A stretch of DNA of 64,000 nt from positions 62,001-126,000 of the forward strand of contig NZ_JIAI01000011.1 of NCBI RefSeq assembly GCF_000620785.1, written 5' to 3'. Positions 10,646 to 19,449 of this stretch are shown here, in pieces. The notes beneath the pieces were generated by a model. That model made no database searches. It worked only from the letters and a program-made list of their open reading frames with translations, and was not told the origin of the DNA. Position 1 is the first letter of the stretch; every line of letters begins with the position of its first letter. This stretch comes from Actinospineispora acaciae DSM 45401 (GTDB lineage: Bacteria > Actinomycetota > Actinomycetes > Mycobacteriales > Pseudonocardiaceae). The translations under genes were made by a program, and so were the position numbers.

Positions 10646-11493
10646 GCACGCTCGTACTCGCGCAGGCCGCGGCGGACACCGGCGGGCCCGTGACGATCGG
10701 TGAGGCCGTCGCGTTCTGGATCCTCGGCCCGATCGCGCTGGCCGGGGCGCTGGGCATGGTGTTCGCCCGCAACGCCGTGCACTCCGCGCTCTGGCTGGCC
10801 ATGACCATGCTCAGCCTGGGCGCGCTGTACATGGCGCAGCAGGCGCCGTTCCTCGGCTTCGTGCAGATCATCGTCTACACCGGCGCGGTGATGATGCTGT
10901 TCCTGTTCGTGCTGATGCTGGTCGGGCGGGACAGCTCGGACTCGGTGGTGGAGGTGCTGCGCGGGCAGCGGCTGGCCGGCGCGGTGCTCGGCATCGGCCT
11001 GGCCGGGCTGTTGGTCGGCGGGCTCGCCCCGTCGCTGACGGCGGTCACCCCGGCCGGGCTGGGCGGCGCGAACGCGGCCGGCGGCCAGGCCGGCAACGTG
11101 GCCAGCCTCGGCAACCTGATCTTCACCAAGTACCTGTTCGCCTTCGAGCTGACCTCCGCGCTGCTGATCACCGCCGCGCTGGGCGCCATGCTGCTGGCGT
11201 TCTCGCAGCGCAAGCACGCGGCCAAGCGCGGCCAGCGGGCCACCGTGGAGGCCAGGCTGCGCGGCGAGCACGACAGGATCTCGCCGCTGCCCGGCCCCGG
11301 CGTGTTCGCCACCACCAACTCGGTGGCCACCCCGGCGCTGCTGCCGGACGGCTCGATCGCGCCGGAGTCGCTGTCCGAGATCATCGAGTCGGTGCCGGCC
11401 GAGGAGGAGCCCGAGCTGCCCGCCCCGGACGCGCACGCGCTCACCGGCGGCGGTCCCGCCGAGCTTGCGGAGCGCGAGGAGAGCCAGCGATGA
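10642..11493 (+). CDS. nuoJ: NADH-quinone oxidoreductase subunit J
   Basis: A 283-aa membrane subunit. The GTG start overlaps the nuoI TGA. Five hydrophobic helices cover about residues 20-190, including the family segment FLGFVQIIVYTGAVMMLFLFV (helix 3, with the pi-bulge region). The last 90 residues are a hydrophilic acidic tail, making it longer than the E. coli subunit of about 184 aa, as in many actinobacteria. The end overlaps nuoK by 4 bases. Confidence 0.95.
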   Translation: MSTLVLAQAAADTGGPVTIGEAVAFWILGPIALAGALGMVFARNAVHSALWLAMTMLSLGALYMAQQAPFLGFVQIIVYTGAVMMLFLFVLMLVGRDSSDSVVEVLRGQRLAGAVLGIGLAGLLVGGLAPSLTAVTPAGLGGANAAGGQAGNVASLGNLIFTKYLFAFELTSALLITAALGAMLLAFSQRKHAAKRGQRATVEARLRGEHDRISPLPGPGVFATTNSVATPALLPDGSIAPESLSEIIESVPAEEEPELPAPDAHALTGGGPAELAEREESQR

Positions 11494-11789
11494 CCCCCAC
11501 GTACTACCTGCTGCTGTCCGCGCTGCTGTTCACCATCGGCGCGGTCGGGGTGCTGGTCCGCCGCAACGCCATCGTGGTGTTCATGTGCATCGAGCTGATG
11601 CTCAACGCGGTGAACCTGACCCTGGTCACCTTCTCCCGGATCAACGGCGCGCTGGACGGCCAGGTCATGGCGTTCTTCGTGATGGTCGTCGCCGCCGCCG
11701 AGGTGGTGGTCGGGCTGGCCATCATCATGTCCATCTTCCGCACCCGCCGCTCGTCCTCCGTCGACGACGCCAACCTGCTCAAGTACTAG
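11490..11789 (+). CDS. nuoK: NADH-quinone oxidoreductase subunit K
   Basis: A 99-aa, three-helix proton-channel subunit of normal length. The two conserved membrane glutamates are visible, one in MCIELMLNAVNL and one in VVAAAEVVVGLAI. GAGGAG precedes the ATG by about 8 bases. It is translationally coupled to nuoJ. Confidence 0.97.
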   Translation: MTPTYYLLLSALLFTIGAVGVLVRRNAIVVFMCIELMLNAVNLTLVTFSRINGALDGQVMAFFVMVVAAAEVVVGLAIIMSIFRTRRSSSVDDANLLKY

Positions 11790-11798
11790 GAGTCGACC

Positions 11799-13772
11799 TT
11801 GTTCAGCTCCCCAACGTCGCTCCTTGCGGTCGGTGATGTCGCGCCGGCCACCGGGCTCGGTTCGTACGCCTGGTTGCTGTTCGCGCTGCCGGCGGCGGGC
11901 GCGGCGGTGTTGTTCCTGGCCGGGCGGAGGGCGAACGCCTGGGGGCACGTGCTGGGCTGCCTGACCGTGCTCGCCTCGTTCGCCATCGGGCTCACGCTGT
12001 TCTTCCAGGCGCTCGGCGCCGCGCCCGAGCAGCGCACCACCGAGCTCAAGCTGTTCAGCTGGATCGCGGTGAACGACCTGCACGTGGACTTCGGGCTGCG
12101 CCTGGACCCGCTGTCGCTGACGTTCGTACTCCTGATCACCGGCGTCGGCTCGCTGATCCACATCTACTCGATCGGCTACATGGCCGAGGATCCGGGCCGG
12201 CGGCGGTTCTTCGCCCAGCTCAACCTGTTCGTCACGGCGATGTTGCTGCTGGTGCTCGGCAACAACTTCGTGCTGCTCTACCTGGGCTGGGAGGGCGTCG
12301 GCCTGGCGTCGTACCTGCTCATCGGGTGGTACCAGGACCGCCCCTCGGCGGCCACCGCCGCGAAGAAGGCGTTCCTGATGAACCGGGTCGGCGACGTCGG
12401 CCTGGCGTTGGCGATCTTCCTGCTCTGGACGAACCTGGGCACCATCCAGTACAGCGAGGTGTTCGCGCGCGTCGGCGAGCTGGGTCACGGCACGGTGCTG
12501 GCGATCTGCGTGCTGCTGCTGCTCGGCGCCTGCGGCAAGTCCGGCCAGTTCCCGCTGCAGGCCTGGTTGCCGGACGCGATGGAGGGCCCGACCCCGGTGT
12601 CCGCGCTCATCCACGCCGCAACCATGGTCACCGCCGGTGTCTACCTGGTCGCGCGGACCAACCCGATCTACAACGTGAGCGACGACGGCCGGCTGATCGT
12701 GACCCTGGTCGGGGTGATCACGCTGCTCATCGGCGCGATCATCGGCTGCGCGTACGACGACATCAAGAAGGTCCTGGCGTACTCCACGGTCAGCCAGATC
12801 GGCTACATGATGCTCGGCGTCGGGCTCGGGCCGGCCGGCTACGCGCTGGGCATCTTCCACCTGCTCACCCACGGCTTCTTCAAGGCCGGGCTGTTCCTCG
12901 GCGCCGGCTCGGTGATGCACGGCATGAACGACAACGTGGACATGCGCCACTACGGCGGGCTGCGCAAGTACATGCCGATCACCTTCTGGACGTTCGGGCT
13001 GGGCTACCTGGCGCTGATCGGGTTCCCGTTCCTGTCCGGCTACTTCTCCAAGGACGCGATCATCGAGGCGGCCGCCGCGCAGCCGGGCTGGCGCGGGGTG
13101 GTGATGGGCGGCGCCGCCATGCTGGCCGCCGGACTCACCGCGTTCTACATGACCCGGCTGATGCTGATGACCTTCTTCGGCAAGGAACGCTGGAAGGAGC
13201 TGCGCGCGCCGGACGGGCACGAGTACCACCCGCACGAGTCGCCGGCGGTGATGACCATCCCGATGGTGCTGCTGGCGGTCGGCTCAGTGTTCGCCGGGTT
13301 CGCGCTGCAGTCCAACCACGCGATCATGAAGTGGCTCTCCCCTACGCTCGGCGAGCTGGAAGAGGGCGGGCACGGCATCCTGTCGCACACCACGGTGGCC
13401 ACCGGCACCCTGGTGCTCTCCGCGCTGGGCGTGCTGATCGCGTACCTGGTGGTCGGCCGGCGGGCGGTGCCGGTCACGCGGCCGGAGCCGGTGTCGTTCC
13501 CGGTACAGGCCGCGCGCCGCGACCTGTACGCCAACGCGATCAACGAGGCGCTCATCGCCCGGCCAGGCACCTGGTTGTCGCGCGCGCTGGTGTTCCTGGA
13601 CAACAAGGGCGTGGACGGCATCGTGAACGGGATCGCCGCCCTGCTCGGGGGGACTTCCGGGCGGATGCGCCGGTTGCAGACCGGGTTCGTGCGCTCCTAC
13701 GCGCTGAGCATGCTCGGCGGCACTGTACTGATCATCGCGGCGCTGCTGGCCGTCCGCTTCGGGACCCAGTGA
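11799..13772 (+). CDS. nuoL: NADH-quinone oxidoreductase subunit L
   Basis: A 657-aa antiporter-like proton-pumping subunit. The start is a TTG with AGGAG 6 bases upstream; no ATG or GTG fits better before the conserved region. The core motif YLGWEGVGLASYLLIGWYQDR precedes the proton-transport motifs LPDAMEGPTPVSALIHAATMVTAGVYLVAR and LTHGFFKAGLFLGAGSVMHG. The C-terminal part contains the lateral amphipathic helix region and a last transmembrane helix. It follows nuoK by 9 bases. Confidence 0.97.
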   Translation: MFSSPTSLLAVGDVAPATGLGSYAWLLFALPAAGAAVLFLAGRRANAWGHVLGCLTVLASFAIGLTLFFQALGAAPEQRTTELKLFSWIAVNDLHVDFGLRLDPLSLTFVLLITGVGSLIHIYSIGYMAEDPGRRRFFAQLNLFVTAMLLLVLGNNFVLLYLGWEGVGLASYLLIGWYQDRPSAATAAKKAFLMNRVGDVGLALAIFLLWTNLGTIQYSEVFARVGELGHGTVLAICVLLLLGACGKSGQFPLQAWLPDAMEGPTPVSALIHAATMVTAGVYLVARTNPIYNVSDDGRLIVTLVGVITLLIGAIIGCAYDDIKKVLAYSTVSQIGYMMLGVGLGPAGYALGIFHLLTHGFFKAGLFLGAGSVMHGMNDNVDMRHYGGLRKYMPITFWTFGLGYLALIGFPFLSGYFSKDAIIEAAAAQPGWRGVVMGGAAMLAAGLTAFYMTRLMLMTFFGKERWKELRAPDGHEYHPHESPAVMTIPMVLLAVGSVFAGFALQSNHAIMKWLSPTLGELEEGGHGILSHTTVATGTLVLSALGVLIAYLVVGRRAVPVTRPEPVSFPVQAARRDLYANAINEALIARPGTWLSRALVFLDNKGVDGIVNGIAALLGGTSGRMRRLQTGFVRSYALSMLGGTVLIIAALLAVRFGTQ

Positions 13773-13782
13773 GGACTATTCG

Positions 13783-15369
13783 GTGAACGTGTCTCAGAGC
13801 TCCCTGTTGCTCATCCTGCTGCTGCTCCCGCTGGTCGGGGCGGGGGCGGTGGCCACGCTGAAGGAGAACGCGCGCGCGGCCAAGGCGATGGCGATGGTCT
13901 TCGCGCTGGCCGAGCTGGCGCTGACGGCGGTGGCCTGGTTCTCCTACTCGATCGGGCTGGCCTACCTGACCCGGTTCCAGCTGGTGTTCGACGTGCCGTG
14001 GATCCCGGCGTTCGGCACCCGGCTCAGCCTGGGCGTGGACGGCATCGCGCTGGTCATGCTGGCGCTGATCGCGGTGCTGGTGCCGATCGTGATGGGCTCG
14101 TCGTGGGCGGACCGGCTGCCGGAGGGGCGCAGCGCGGCCGGCTTCTACTCGCTGCTGCTGGCGACGCAGGGCCTGCTGGTCGGCGTGTTCGCGGCCACCG
14201 ACGTGTTCCTGTTCTACGTGTTCTTCGAGGCCATGCTGGTGCCGATGTACTTCCTCATCGGCCGGTTCGGCGGGCCGAAGCGGCAGTACGCGGCCGTGAA
14301 GTTCTTCCTGTACTCGCTGCTCGGCGGGCTGATCATGCTCGGTTCGGTGATCGGGCTGTACGTGGTCAGCGCGGACCGGCTGCCCACGGGTGGCACGTTC
14401 AGCTGGACCGCGCTGCAGTCGCTGGCGGCGAGCGTGCCCGAGTCGGTGCAGATCTGGCTGTTCCTCGGGTTCTTCGTGGCGTTCGCGATCAAGGCCCCGC
14501 TGGTGCCGCTGCACACCTGGCTGCCCGACGCCGGTGCCGAGGCGCCGATCGGGGCCGGCGTGCTGCTGGTCGGCGTGCTGGACAAGGTGGCCACCTTCGG
14601 CTTCCTGCGCTACTGCCTGCCGCTGTTCCCGGCCGCGTCCAAGACGCTGGCGCCGCTGGTGCTGGTGCTGTCCGTGATCGGGATCATCTACGCGGCGCTG
14701 CTCGCGGTCGGCCAGGACGACATGAAGCGGTTCGTGTCGTACACCTCGATCGCGCACTTCGGGTTCATCTCGCTGGGCATCTTCGCGTTCTCGTCCCAGG
14801 CGTTCGCCGGCTCGGTGCTGTACATGGTCAACCACGGCATCACCACCGGCATGCTGTTCATCACCGTGGGCATGCTGATCGCGCGCGGCGAGTCGCGGCT
14901 GATCTCCGACTACGGCGGGGTGTCCAAGCTGACCCCGGCGCTGGCCGGGTCGTTCCTGGTGGCCGGGCTGGCCTCGCTGGCGCTGCCGGGCACGAACTCG
15001 TTCGTCAGCGAGTTCCTGGTGCTGATCGGGTCGTTCCCGCGCGAGCCGGTGTACACGATCATCGCAACGGTCGGGATCATCTTCGCCGCGCTGTACGTGC
15101 TGTGGGTGTACCAGCGGCTGTTCCAGGGGCCGGTGCGGGGAAACGCGGTGCTCGCGTCCGTGCCGGGGCCGGGCTCGGTCGGTGACCCGGCGGTGCGCGG
15201 GGCGTTCGCGGACCTGACCCGCCGGGAGATCGGCGTGCTGGTCCCGCTGGTCGCGCTGGTGCTGGCGATCGGCTTCTTCCCGGGGCCGGTGCTGGACGTG
15301 ATCAACCCGTCGGTGACGGCGACCATGCATGAGGTCGGGTTGCCCGACCCGGTTGGAGGGTTGAAGTGA
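13783..15369 (+). CDS. nuoM: NADH-quinone oxidoreductase subunit M
   Basis: A 528-aa antiporter-like subunit. The GTG start has GAGGA 7 bases upstream, at the end of nuoL. Conserved parts are FFEAMLVPMYFLIGRFGG, the proton-channel segment PLHTWLPDAGAEAPIGAGVLLVGVLDKVATFG and the later MVNHGITTGMLF. About 14 hydrophobic helices are predicted by inspection. It ends in a TGATG overlap with nuoN. Confidence 0.97.
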   Translation: MNVSQSSLLLILLLLPLVGAGAVATLKENARAAKAMAMVFALAELALTAVAWFSYSIGLAYLTRFQLVFDVPWIPAFGTRLSLGVDGIALVMLALIAVLVPIVMGSSWADRLPEGRSAAGFYSLLLATQGLLVGVFAATDVFLFYVFFEAMLVPMYFLIGRFGGPKRQYAAVKFFLYSLLGGLIMLGSVIGLYVVSADRLPTGGTFSWTALQSLAASVPESVQIWLFLGFFVAFAIKAPLVPLHTWLPDAGAEAPIGAGVLLVGVLDKVATFGFLRYCLPLFPAASKTLAPLVLVLSVIGIIYAALLAVGQDDMKRFVSYTSIAHFGFISLGIFAFSSQAFAGSVLYMVNHGITTGMLFITVGMLIARGESRLISDYGGVSKLTPALAGSFLVAGLASLALPGTNSFVSEFLVLIGSFPREPVYTIIATVGIIFAALYVLWVYQRLFQGPVRGNAVLASVPGPGSVGDPAVRGAFADLTRREIGVLVPLVALVLAIGFFPGPVLDVINPSVTATMHEVGLPDPVGGLK

Positions 15370-17003
15370 TGTTCCTGGCTCAGGGGGCGGTGGCGGAGGT
15401 GCCCTCGGTGGCGTACTTCCCGCTGTCCCCGCTGCTGGTCATCCTGGCGGCGGCCTGCCTCGGCGTGCTGGTGGAGGCGTTTCTGCCCCGGCACCAGCGG
15501 TGGGCCTCGCAGGTCACGCTGACCCTGCTGGCGCTGGTGGTGGCCGGGGTGCTGCTCGGCGCGTACGCGGTCGGCGGCGCGAAGCCGGTGGTGACGCTGG
15601 CCGGCTCGATCTCGGTGGACCGCCCGACGCTGTTCCTGTGGGGCACCCTGCTGGCGCTCGGGCTCGGCGGCGTGCTGTTGATCGCGGACCGCTCGGTGGA
15701 GCCGGGCGGGTCGTTCATCACTGACGCCGCGGGCGTGGAGACCGCTCGGGTGCCGGCGGCGGTCGGTGCGGGCGGCAACGGCCCCGGCTCCGGTGAGACC
15801 CGGCGCGAGGTGATCCCGCCGGGCACGCCGCAGGACCGGATCACCGCCGGGCGGGCCGGCATGCAGACCGAGGTGCTGCCGCTGACCCTGTTCGCGCTGG
15901 CCGGCATGATGACCTTCTGCGCGGCCAACGACCTGCTGACCATGTTCGTCGCGCTCGAGGTCCTGAGCCTGCCGCTGTACCTGCTGTGCGGGCTGGCGCG
16001 GCGGCGCCGGCTGCTCTCCCAGGAGGCGGCCGTCAAGTACTTCCTGCTGGGGGCGTTCGCCTCGGCGTTCTTCCTGTACGGGCTGGCGCTGCTGTACGGC
16101 TACGCGGGCTCGGTGAAGCTGGCCGACATCGCGGCGGCCTCGGCCGGCTCGCAGCGCTCGGACACGCTGCTGTTCGGCGGGCTGGCGCTGCTGGTGGTGG
16201 GGCTGCTGTTCAAGGCCTCGGTCGGGCCGTTCCACACCTGGACCCCGGACGTCTACCAGGGCGCGCCGACCCCGGTCACCGCGTTCATGTCGGCGGCGAC
16301 CAAGGTGGCGGCGTTCGGCGCCATCCTGCGGGTGCTCACCGTCGGGTTCGGGGTGACCCGGTGGGAGTGGCGCGGGGTGCTCTGGGCCGTGGCGATCGCG
16401 TCCATGGTGATCGGCGCGGTGATCGGCCTCACCCAGACCGACATCAAGCGCCTCGTCGCCTACTCCTCGGTGGCGCACGCCGGTTTCATCCTGGTCGGCG
16501 CGATCGCGATCACCGAGTCCGGGCTGTCCGGCACGCTGTTCTACCTGCTCACCTACGGCTTCACCTCGCTGGCGGTGTTCGCGGTGATCAGCCTGGTGCG
16601 CGACGGCAACGGCGAGGCCACCCACCTGTCCCAGTGGGCCGGCCTGGCCAAGCGCTCCCCGGTGACCGCCGCGATCATGTCGTTCCTGCTGCTCGCGCTC
16701 GCCGGCATCCCGCTGACCAGCGGCTTCACCGGCAAGTTCGCGGTGTTCTCGGCGGCGCTGGCGGACGGCATGGCACCGCTCGTGATCATCGCCCTGGTGG
16801 CGAGCGCGGTGGCCGCGTTCTTCTACCTGCGGGTGATCGTGCTCATGTACTTCAGCGAGCCCGCGCCGGACGGCCCCACCGTGACCGTCCCCGGCGCGTT
16901 CACCACCGCCGCGATCACGCTGGGCGTGCTCATCACGCTGCTGCTCGGGGTGGTTCCCACGTTGGCCTTGACGTGGGCGGGCGCCGGAGGGTTCGTAAGC
17001 TGA
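15369..17003 (+). CDS. nuoN: NADH-quinone oxidoreductase subunit N
   Basis: The 544-aa third antiporter-like subunit and last nuo gene. I prefer the ATG at 15369 (TGATG with nuoM, GGAGGG 8 bases upstream); an in-frame GTG lies one codon earlier. Motifs are ALEVLSLPLYLLCGLARR, FHTWTPDVYQGAPTPVTAFMSAATKVAAF and LLTYGFTSLAVFAVIS. A glycine-rich loop near residues 120-155 looks poorly conserved. The operon is complete, A to N in the standard order. Confidence 0.97.
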   Translation: MFLAQGAVAEVPSVAYFPLSPLLVILAAACLGVLVEAFLPRHQRWASQVTLTLLALVVAGVLLGAYAVGGAKPVVTLAGSISVDRPTLFLWGTLLALGLGGVLLIADRSVEPGGSFITDAAGVETARVPAAVGAGGNGPGSGETRREVIPPGTPQDRITAGRAGMQTEVLPLTLFALAGMMTFCAANDLLTMFVALEVLSLPLYLLCGLARRRRLLSQEAAVKYFLLGAFASAFFLYGLALLYGYAGSVKLADIAAASAGSQRSDTLLFGGLALLVVGLLFKASVGPFHTWTPDVYQGAPTPVTAFMSAATKVAAFGAILRVLTVGFGVTRWEWRGVLWAVAIASMVIGAVIGLTQTDIKRLVAYSSVAHAGFILVGAIAITESGLSGTLFYLLTYGFTSLAVFAVISLVRDGNGEATHLSQWAGLAKRSPVTAAIMSFLLLALAGIPLTSGFTGKFAVFSAALADGMAPLVIIALVASAVAAFFYLRVIVLMYFSEPAPDGPTVTVPGAFTTAAITLGVLITLLLGVVPTLALTWAGAGGFVS

Positions 17004-17008
17004 AAGGC

Positions 17009-18007
17009 GTGCAGGAATCGAGTCGGGTGGCCGGGATCGACTTCATGGACCCGGCGTTGGCCGAGGCCATCGACAACGGGCTGGCCCGCGTCGAGGAGGT
17101 GCTCCACCGCGAGGTGCGCAGCGACTACGACTTCGTGGTCGAGACGTCGCTGCACCTGATCGACGCCGGCGGCAAGCGGTTCCGCCCGCTGTTCACCCTG
17201 CTCGCCGGCCAGGTCGGCCCGCAGCCGGACTCGCCGGGCGTGGTCACCGCCGGCGCCGTGGTGGAGCTCGTGCACCTGGCCACGCTGTACCACGACGACG
17301 TGATGGACTCGGCCACCATGCGGCGGGGCGCGGAGAGCGCGAACGCCCGCTGGGACAACTCGGTGGCCATCCTCACCGGCGACTTCCTGTTCGCGCACGC
17401 GTCGCGGCTGGTCGCCGACCTCGGCCCGGAGGCGGTGCGGATCATCGCGGACACCTTCGCCGAGCTGGTCACCGGCCAGATGCGCGAGACCCGAGGCCCG
17501 CGCGCCGGCGAGGACCCGGTGAAGCACTACCTGGCGGTGGTCGCGGAGAAGACGGGTTCGCTGATCGCCACCGCCGGCCGGTACGGCGCGATGTTCGCCG
17601 GCTGCACCCTGGAGCAGGTGGCCGCGCTGCGCCGGTTCGGTGAGATCATCGGCACCGCGTTCCAGGTCTCCGACGACGTGATCGACATCGCCTCGCCGAA
17701 GGAGAGCTCGGGCAAGACCCCCGGCACCGACCTGCGCGAGGGCGTCTCCACGCTGCCCATGCTCTACGCCGTGCAGTCCCCGGGCGCCGACCGCCTGCGC
17801 TCGCTGCTGTCCGCGCCCCTGACCGACGACGCCCTGGTCGACGAGGCCCTGGCGCTGCTGCGCGCCGGCGACGGCCTGGACCGCGCCCGCGACACCCTCC
17901 GCGCCCAGGCCGAGTCCGCCCGCGCCGAACTGGTCGCCCTCCCCTCCTGCACCGCCCGCGACGCCCTGGCCTCCCTCACCGAGTACGTGGTCGACCGCAC
18001 CGGCTGA
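17009..18007 (+). CDS. trans-polyprenyl diphosphate synthase (menaquinone side chain)
   Basis: A 332-aa all-helical prenyltransferase that extends allylic diphosphates with isopentenyl diphosphate. Both aspartate-rich motifs are present: DDVMD at residues 96-100 (LYHDDVMDSATMRRG) and DDVID further on (FQVSDDVIDIASPKESSGKTPG). GGKRFRP, which binds diphosphate, is near residue 55. The GTG start lies 5 bases after nuoN, so it is part of the same transcript. The product length (octa- or nonaprenyl) cannot be read by eye. Position after nuo and a MenJ-like gene before it point to menaquinone-tail synthesis. Confidence 0.92.
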   Translation: MQESSRVAGIDFMDPALAEAIDNGLARVEEVLHREVRSDYDFVVETSLHLIDAGGKRFRPLFTLLAGQVGPQPDSPGVVTAGAVVELVHLATLYHDDVMDSATMRRGAESANARWDNSVAILTGDFLFAHASRLVADLGPEAVRIIADTFAELVTGQMRETRGPRAGEDPVKHYLAVVAEKTGSLIATAGRYGAMFAGCTLEQVAALRRFGEIIGTAFQVSDDVIDIASPKESSGKTPGTDLREGVSTLPMLYAVQSPGADRLRSLLSAPLTDDALVDEALALLRAGDGLDRARDTLRAQAESARAELVALPSCTARDALASLTEYVVDRTG

Positions 18008-18023
18008 CCGGCCTCCTTGCCGG

Positions 18024-18073
18024 CCGCCGCACACCTTGTTGGGGTGTCGCACACGGTGCGAGGTGTGCGGCGG
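18024..18073. terminator. bidirectional terminator, 13-bp perfect stem
   Basis: CCGCCGCACACCT (18024-18036) is perfectly complementary to AGGTGTGCGGCGG (18061-18073), with a 24-base loop. It lies between the stop codons of two convergent genes. The core CCGCACAC/GTGTGCGG is repeated in the hairpin at 27934-28014. Confidence 0.8.
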
Positions 18074-18096
18074 ACCCGGTAGGTAGGCGGCGGGCC

Positions 18097-19449
18097 TCAG
18101 GTACGGGCGGTCACCTGGGTGAGGATGTGCTCCAGGCGGTGGGCGGTGGCGAGCAGGGCGCGGTCGCCGCCGGGGGTGCCGTCCAGGGACAGGCCGATCG
18201 GGAGGTTCTCGGTCGGGATCGGGAGGGTCAGGCCGGGGAGGCCGATGAGGCTGCCGGGGGCGGTGTTGCGGGTGAGGACATCGAAGGCGCTCGCTTCGTC
18301 GGCGCCGGCCGGGGCGGCGGGCTGGGGCGTGGTCGGGAACGCCAACGCGTGCAGGTCGTAGGTACCGAACGCGCGCCGGTACGCGCTGTGCAGCTCGCCA
18401 CGGCCGTGCGCTATCGCGTGGTCGTACGCCTCCTCGGCGATCGCGCCCGGGGCGCCGTCCAGCACACAGCCCTGGAAGAAGGCCCGCACCCGCTCCCCGG
18501 ACACCTTCTCCACCAGGTCGGACAGGGTGAGGGACGGAAGGTACGCGGCGAGGTAGCGGGTCAGCTCGCGGCGGGCCTCGAACGCGACGATCGGCAGGCC
18601 GATCCGCTGCTCGACGTCGTTGACCTCGAAGTTCGGCACATCGATGACCGTCACGCCCGCGCCCCGCAACAGCTCCAGCGCGGCCTCGAAGGCGTCAACG
18701 GTCGAAGGGTCGGCGGGGGCGCGGCGCCACGAGGTGGGCACCCCGATCCGGAGCCCCGTGGCGGGGGGTACGAGCGGTCGGGTGACCGGTTCGCCGGCCA
18801 GGACGCTGTCCAACAGGGCGAGGTCGGCCACGGTGTGCGCGATCGGGCCGGGCGTGTCCCTGGTGCCGGACAGCGGTGTGATCGCCTCGGTGGGGTAGCG
18901 CCCGCGTGTGGGCCGCAGCCCGCACACGCCGTTGAGCGCGGCCGGGATCCGCACGGACCCGCCGGTGTCGGTGCCCAGGCCCGCGGGCACGCCCAACGCC
19001 ACCGCCACGGCGGTCCCGGAGCTGCTGCCGCCGGCGATGTGCCCGGCGTCGCGGGCGTTGAGCGCGGGCCCGGCCGCCGACGCCGCGCCGGTCACGCCCA
19101 TGGACAGCTCGTGCATGTTGGCCTTGGCGAGCACCACGGCGCCGGCCGCTCGCAGCCGAGCCACCGCCGGGGCGTCGCCGGCCGGCACGAAGCCGGACAT
19201 CGCGGGCGTCGCCGCGGTGTTGGGCAGCCCGCCGACGTGGATGTTGTCCTTGACCACGATCGGCACGCCGTGCAGCGGGCCGGCCTCGCCGCGCTGGTGG
19301 TCGACCTGCCAGGCCGCGCGCAGCGCCGGCTCCTCGGCGAGCGTGATCACCGCGTTGCGGTCGGCGTGGCGCCGCAGCGCGTCCAGCGCCCGCTCGGTGA
19401 GCGCCTGGCTGGTGGCGCGGCCGAGGACGGCATCGTCCAAGCCCGTCAT
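18097..19449 (-). CDS. amidase-signature family hydrolase
   Basis: A 450-aa enzyme of the amidase signature family, which hydrolyses C-N bonds with a Ser-cisSer-Lys triad. The Lys is K67 (GVPIVVKDNIHVGG), the Gly/Ser-rich signature GGSSSGTAVAVALGVPAGLG is at residues 140-159, and the probable nucleophile is S165 (DTGGSVRIPA). The frame stays open far upstream, but the ATG at 19449 has GGAGG about 7 bases before it and overlaps the stop of the transporter gene by 4 bases. The pairing suggests that the transporter imports an amide that this enzyme splits. The substrate is not predictable. Confidence 0.9.
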   Translation of the reverse strand: MTGLDDAVLGRATSQALTERALDALRRHADRNAVITLAEEPALRAAWQVDHQRGEAGPLHGVPIVVKDNIHVGGLPNTAATPAMSGFVPAGDAPAVARLRAAGAVVLAKANMHELSMGVTGAASAAGPALNARDAGHIAGGSSSGTAVAVALGVPAGLGTDTGGSVRIPAALNGVCGLRPTRGRYPTEAITPLSGTRDTPGPIAHTVADLALLDSVLAGEPVTRPLVPPATGLRIGVPTSWRRAPADPSTVDAFEAALELLRGAGVTVIDVPNFEVNDVEQRIGLPIVAFEARRELTRYLAAYLPSLTLSDLVEKVSGERVRAFFQGCVLDGAPGAIAEEAYDHAIAHGRGELHSAYRRAFGTYDLHALAFPTTPQPAAPAGADEASAFDVLTRNTAPGSLIGLPGLTLPIPTENLPIGLSLDGTPGGDRALLATAHRLEHILTQVTART